From NCBI GenBank assembly GCA_019417125.1, contig DXVZ01000190.1:1-8867 (forward strand): a DNA stretch of 8,867 bases, in the 5' to 3' direction. The position numbers and the translations under genes were made by a program. The notes under the pieces are model-generated. The model saw only the letters and a program-made list of their open reading frames with translations. It did not search any database and was not told where the DNA came from. Of the stretch, positions 5,596-8,867 are shown one piece after another. This DNA is from Phascolarctobacterium sp. (GTDB taxonomy: Bacteria > Bacillota > Negativicutes > Acidaminococcales > Acidaminococcaceae). Position 1 is the stretch's first letter; each line of letters opens with the position of its first letter.

Positions 5596-6966
5596 ATGCA
5601 ACTGAGTAAAAAAGCCTTTAAAGCCTATGATATACGCGGCATTGTGCCGCAGGAAGTTAACGCCGAGCTGGCATACCGTGTCGGGCGTGTGTTTGCAGCC
5701 ATGTTTGCTGCGGAAACTGCCGTTGTTGGGCATGACATCCGCTTGACGGGACCGGAGCTTGCCAATGCCGTTGCCGACGGATTGCGCGACGGCGGCTGCA
5801 CCGTTTACGATATTGGCGAGTGCGGTACGGAGATGGTTTATTACGCAACGGCGCATTTAAACACCGATGGCGGCATTATGGTGACTGCCAGCCACAACCC
5901 TGCGGATTACAACGGCATGAAGCTGGTGCGCAGCGGAGCAAGGCCAGTGTCCTCCGATACCGGCTTGATGGATATTGGCAAAATGGCGACGGAAGAAGGG
6001 GAGTTCCCTCACGTTGTTGTTGCGGGCAAAGAGCGCGGCAAGCTGATTAAGCACGACATTGTGCCAGATTATATTGACCACTTGTTAAGCTATATTGACG
6101 TTAAAAACTTAAAACCGCTGAAAATTGTTGCTAACCCCGGCAACGGCGGCGCAGGGCCTATTTTGGAAGAACTGGCGCAGCATCTGCCGTTTGAGTTTAT
6201 AAAAATTAACGAAACACCCGACGGCAGTTTCCCCAAGGGTGTGCCAAACCCGCTTTTGGAGCATAACCGCGCCGTTACTGCCGATAAAGTGCTGGCGGAA
6301 AAAGCAGATCTTGGCATTGCCTGGGATGGTGACTTTGACCGCTGCTTCTTTTTTGACGAGAAGGGCGAATTTATTGAAGGTTACTACATTGTAGGGCTTT
6401 TGGCAGCGGCGTTTTTAAAGAAACTGCCGGGCAGCAAAATTATGTATGACCCGCGGCTGACCTGGAGCACGGAAGAAATCATTGCCGAAAAAGGCGGCGT
6501 GCCTGTGCGCTGCAAGAGCGGCCACGCTTTTATGAAAGAGTGCATGCGCCAAAACGACGTAGTATACGGCGGCGAAATGAGCGCGCACCATTACTTCCGC
6601 GATTTTTCGTACTGTGACAGCGGCATGCTGCCGTGGCTGCTGGTTACGGAACTGATGTGCTGCGAGGGTAAAAAACTTTCGGAGCTGGTTGGCGAACGCA
6701 TGGAAAAATTCCCGTGCAGCGGCGAAATCAACCGCAAGGTTGCCGACAGCAAAGCAGTGCTGGCTGCTATTGAAGCCAAATACGGCGACGGCAGAATTGA
6801 CAAGCTGGACGGTTTAAGCGTAGAATATGATAACTGGCGCTTTAATGTAAGGGTTTCCAACACGGAGCCTGTTATGCGCCTGAACGTGGAAACGCGCGGC
6901 GACAAAGCGCTGCTGAAAGCAAAAACCGAAGAATTACTTGCCGTTATCGGCGGCGAAGAGGCATAA
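5596..6966 (+). CDS. manB: Phosphomannomutase/phosphoglucomutase (ManB/CpsG type)
   Basis: This cytoplasmic alpha-D-phosphohexomutase interconverts hexose-6-phosphate and hexose-1-phosphate. It has 456 residues, the same length as E. coli CpsG/ManB, and resembles it throughout. All four family loops are intact: the phosphoserine loop TASHNP (residues 97-102, Ser99 phosphorylated), the Mg2+ loop DGDFDR (244-249), the sugar-binding loop GEMSAHH (326-332, followed by YFRDF) and the phosphate-binding loop RVSNTEP (419-425). The N-terminal AYDIRG motif is also present. By similarity it is a phosphomannomutase. However, it sits 12 nt upstream of galU and is co-transcribed with galU and galE, which need glucose-1-phosphate. 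A role as phosphoglucomutase or a dual enzyme is therefore plausible, and the name manB refers to family only. No mannose-1-phosphate guanylyltransferase is in the window. ATG 5596 is chosen on its ribosome binding site. Confidence 0.93.
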   Translation: MQLSKKAFKAYDIRGIVPQEVNAELAYRVGRVFAAMFAAETAVVGHDIRLTGPELANAVADGLRDGGCTVYDIGECGTEMVYYATAHLNTDGGIMVTASHNPADYNGMKLVRSGARPVSSDTGLMDIGKMATEEGEFPHVVVAGKERGKLIKHDIVPDYIDHLLSYIDVKNLKPLKIVANPGNGGAGPILEELAQHLPFEFIKINETPDGSFPKGVPNPLLEHNRAVTADKVLAEKADLGIAWDGDFDRCFFFDEKGEFIEGYYIVGLLAAAFLKKLPGSKIMYDPRLTWSTEEIIAEKGGVPVRCKSGHAFMKECMRQNDVVYGGEMSAHHYFRDFSYCDSGMLPWLLVTELMCCEGKKLSELVGERMEKFPCSGEINRKVADSKAVLAAIEAKYGDGRIDKLDGLSVEYDNWRFNVRVSNTEPVMRLNVETRGDKALLKAKTEELLAVIGGEEA

Positions 6967-6978
6967 GGAGAGATAGTT

Positions 6979-7866
6979 ATGACAACGATTAAACCCGTCC
7001 GCAGGGCGGTAATACCGGCAGCGGGGCTGGGCACACGCTTTTTGCCAGCCACCAAGGCAACCCCGAAAGAGATGCTGCCGATTGTTGATAAACCGACCAT
7101 TCAGTATATTATCGAAGAAGCGCTGGCTTCCGGCATTGAAGATATTATCATCATCAGCGGCAAAAGCAAACGCGCCATTGAGGACCATTTTGACCGCAAT
7201 ATGGAGCTGGAAATGAGCCTGGAGGCTTCCGGCAAGTTTGAACAGCTGGAAATGGTACGCCGCATTTCGGAAATCAATCTGCACTATATCCGCCAAAAAG
7301 AGCCGCGCGGACTGGGACACGCCATTTTGTGCGCACGCCGTTTTATCGGCGACGAGCCGTTTGCGGTGTTATTGGGCGACGATGTTGTGGACAGCGAAAA
7401 ACCGGCGTTAAAACAGCTGATTGATGTGTACGACCGCCGCGGCTTCAGCGTTTTGGGCGTTCAGGAAGTTGCGCCGGAAAAGGTATCTAGCTACGGCATT
7501 ATTGACGGCGTACCGACGGAAGAAGCACGCACCTACACTGTAAAAGACATGGTGGAAAAACCGGCGCAGGAAGAAGCGCCTTCGCGCCTGGCGGTTTTGG
7601 GGCGTTACATTATTACACCGGAAATTTTTGATATTTTGGAAAACACACCACCCGGACGCGGCAATGAAATTCAGCTGACGGACGCGCTGCGCGTGCTTGC
7701 TAAACAGCAGCCGATGTACGCTTATAATTTTGAAGGCCGCCGCTATGACGTTGGCGACAAACAGGGCTTTATCGAGGCAACCGTGGAATTTGCGCTTAAA
7801 CGTCCGGAAATGCGCGGCAAGCTGCTGGAATATTTAAAACATATTGTTGACGAAAACAAGGAGTAA
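6979..7866 (+). CDS. galU: UTP--glucose-1-phosphate uridylyltransferase
   Basis: This cytoplasmic enzyme makes UDP-glucose and pyrophosphate from UTP and glucose-1-phosphate. The 295-residue length is typical of bacterial GalU. The nucleotide-binding N-terminus PAAGLGTRFLPATKATPKEM (residues 13-32) is a near-perfect family signature. GLGHA (111-115), the metal-site LLGDD (131-135), the MVEKP and GRYIITPEIF segments, the GNEIQLTDAL loop and the C-terminal YDVGDKQGF follow in the expected order. The start ATG has an AAGGAG site 8 nt upstream that overlaps the stop codon of the mutase gene. Only 4 nt separate its stop from galE. These tight junctions show an operon. A paralogue devoted to exopolysaccharide synthesis could exist elsewhere, but the sequence gives no reason to doubt the basic activity. 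Confidence 0.97.
   Translation: MTTIKPVRRAVIPAAGLGTRFLPATKATPKEMLPIVDKPTIQYIIEEALASGIEDIIIISGKSKRAIEDHFDRNMELEMSLEASGKFEQLEMVRRISEINLHYIRQKEPRGLGHAILCARRFIGDEPFAVLLGDDVVDSEKPALKQLIDVYDRRGFSVLGVQEVAPEKVSSYGIIDGVPTEEARTYTVKDMVEKPAQEEAPSRLAVLGRYIITPEIFDILENTPPGRGNEIQLTDALRVLAKQQPMYAYNFEGRRYDVGDKQGFIEATVEFALKRPEMRGKLLEYLKHIVDENKE
7858..7863 (+). promoter_or_regulatory. Ribosome binding site that sets the galE start at ATG 7871
   Basis: AAGGAG lies in the last codons of galU and ends 7 nt before ATG 7871. The open frame extends upstream to 7844, but that part overlaps galU and lies before the ribosome binding site, so it is not translated as galE. Confidence 0.85.
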
Positions 7867-7870
7867 CGGC

Positions 7871-8863
7871 ATGAACGTTTTAGTTACCGGCGGTGCGGGC
7901 TACATTGGTTCGCACGTGGTTAATGTTTTAAAAAAAGAAGCGGGTTTTACCCCGATTGTGTATGATAATTTTTCTACCGGGCACCCGGAAGCGGTGAGCG
8001 AGGACGTGCAGCTGGTGGAGGGCGATATCCGCGACGTGCAGTTTTTAAAGCACGTTATGGCGCAGTTTGAAATTGACGCCGTTATCCACTTTGCGGCAAG
8101 CAGCCTGGTTGGCGAAAGCATGAGCGACCCGGCAAAATACTATGTGAATAATGTTGAAGGCTCGCTGCACTTGCTGCAGGCAATGAAGGCGTCAGGCGTG
8201 GATTACATTGTATTTTCTTCTACGGCGGCGGTGTACGGCGAACCTGCTAAAACGCCGATTTGCGAGGACTTCCCCACCCAGCCGACCAATGTTTACGGAC
8301 GTACCAAACTTGTTATTGAAGGCATGCTGAAAGATTATGCCATGGCTTACGATATGCGTTATGTGGCGCTGCGCTATTTTAATGCGGCAGGTGCTTCGCT
8401 GACGGAGGACATCGGCGAGGACCACCATCCGGAAACTCACCTTATTCCGCTGATTTTAAAAACAGCGCAGGGCGTGCGCGACAAAGTGGCAATTTTCGGC
8501 ACGGATTACCCGACGCCGGACGGAACCTGCCTGCGCGATTATATTCACGTTGAAGATTTGGCAACGGCGCATGTGCTGGCGCTGAAACATTTGGTAAACG
8601 GCGGCGAAAGCAGAATTTATAACCTTGGCAGCGAAGCTGGCTTTAGTGTGCGGGAGATTATTGAAACTGCCAAGCGCGTTACCGGCGTTGATTTTACGGT
8701 TACGGAAGAAGCGCGCCGCAGCGGCGACCCGGCGGTGTTGGTAGCAAGTTCTGCCAAAATTAAAGCAGAGCTTGGCTGGCTGCCTCAGCACAGCACGGTT
8801 GAAGAAATTATTAAATCGGCATGGAAGTGGCATCAGGGGCATCCGCACGGCTACAACGGTTAA
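7871..8863 (+). CDS. galE: UDP-glucose 4-epimerase
   Basis: This cytoplasmic NAD-dependent enzyme interconverts UDP-glucose and UDP-galactose. It belongs to the extended short-chain dehydrogenase/reductase family. The 330 residues begin with the Rossmann NAD motif TGGAGYIG (6-13) and an acidic turn DNFSTG after the second strand. The catalytic triad is visible: Ser/Thr in FSSTAAVYG (115-123), Tyr142 and Lys146 in YGRTK. YFNAAGA and RDYIHVEDLA, typical of GalE, follow. The gene is complete, and its stop lies four bases before the window end. It is the third gene of the mutase-galU-galE operon and uses the product of GalU. Together they supply UDP-glucose and UDP-galactose for cell-surface polymers or the Leloir pathway. 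No galK or galT is visible, so a biosynthetic role is more likely. Further operon genes could follow beyond the window. Confidence 0.96.
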   Translation: MNVLVTGGAGYIGSHVVNVLKKEAGFTPIVYDNFSTGHPEAVSEDVQLVEGDIRDVQFLKHVMAQFEIDAVIHFAASSLVGESMSDPAKYYVNNVEGSLHLLQAMKASGVDYIVFSSTAAVYGEPAKTPICEDFPTQPTNVYGRTKLVIEGMLKDYAMAYDMRYVALRYFNAAGASLTEDIGEDHHPETHLIPLILKTAQGVRDKVAIFGTDYPTPDGTCLRDYIHVEDLATAHVLALKHLVNGGESRIYNLGSEAGFSVREIIETAKRVTGVDFTVTEEARRSGDPAVLVASSAKIKAELGWLPQHSTVEEIIKSAWKWHQGHPHGYNG

Positions 8864-8867
8864 AAAT

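Noticed and set aside
6591..7100. Long open frame on the minus strand opposite the mutase and galU
   Set aside because: It is antisense to two clearly conserved genes, has low-complexity Ser-rich content, no ribosome binding site of note and no recognisable motif. It is a by-product of GC-rich codon positions.
8082..8090. DnaA-box-like TTATCCACT
   Set aside because: It is a single near match inside conserved galE coding sequence (VIHFAA region), with no cluster and no origin-like AT-rich region.

Overview
The window looks like chromosomal DNA of a low-to-mid GC member of the Bacillota. Strong AGGAGG-type ribosome binding sites, sigma-A-like promoters, intrinsic terminators and a Firmicute-style tRNA-Pro all fit this. 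The mix of genes suggests the Negativicutes, but that placement is a guess from general impression. Most of the window is housekeeping, with one anti-phage defence operon set between ordinary genes.

Layout. (1) Positions 1-435, minus strand: the 5' end of a tRNA-Pro gene behind a perfect consensus promoter, then a 111-residue protein whose C-terminal two thirds resembles the N-terminal domain (domain I) of DnaA. (2) Positions 436-653: a short AT-rich divergent regulatory region. It holds one minus-strand promoter, two candidate plus-strand promoters and an inverted repeat bracketing the second tyrS -10 box. (3) Positions 654-1874: tyrS, closed by a strong terminator. (4) Positions 1950-3260: a brnQ-type branched-chain amino acid transporter, also closed by a terminator. 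(5) Positions 3385-5509: an overlapping AAA ATPase / HNH nuclease pair that I identify as a Septu (PtuA-PtuB) defence system. It has its own extended -10 promoter and its own terminator. (6) Positions 5596-8863: a tight operon of a phosphohexomutase (ManB/CpsG type), galU and galE, running to the window edge.

How the genes work together. The last three genes form a sugar-nucleotide route. If the mutase accepts glucose phosphates, it makes glucose-1-phosphate, GalU turns this into UDP-glucose, and GalE interconverts UDP-glucose and UDP-galactose for surface polysaccharide or galactose metabolism. PtuA and PtuB would act as one complex, with the ATPase sensing or gating and the HNH subunit cutting nucleic acid. 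tyrS, brnQ and the tRNA are separate transcription units with no clear functional link to each other. A related PtuAB pair in a retron system is reported to target tRNA-Tyr, so its position near tyrS is noted as a speculative lead.

I found no CRISPR array, insertion sequence, integrase, att site or frameshifted gene. The most notable content is the Septu operon (a known system type), the stand-alone DnaA-domain-I-like protein and the unusual layout of the tyrS control region.
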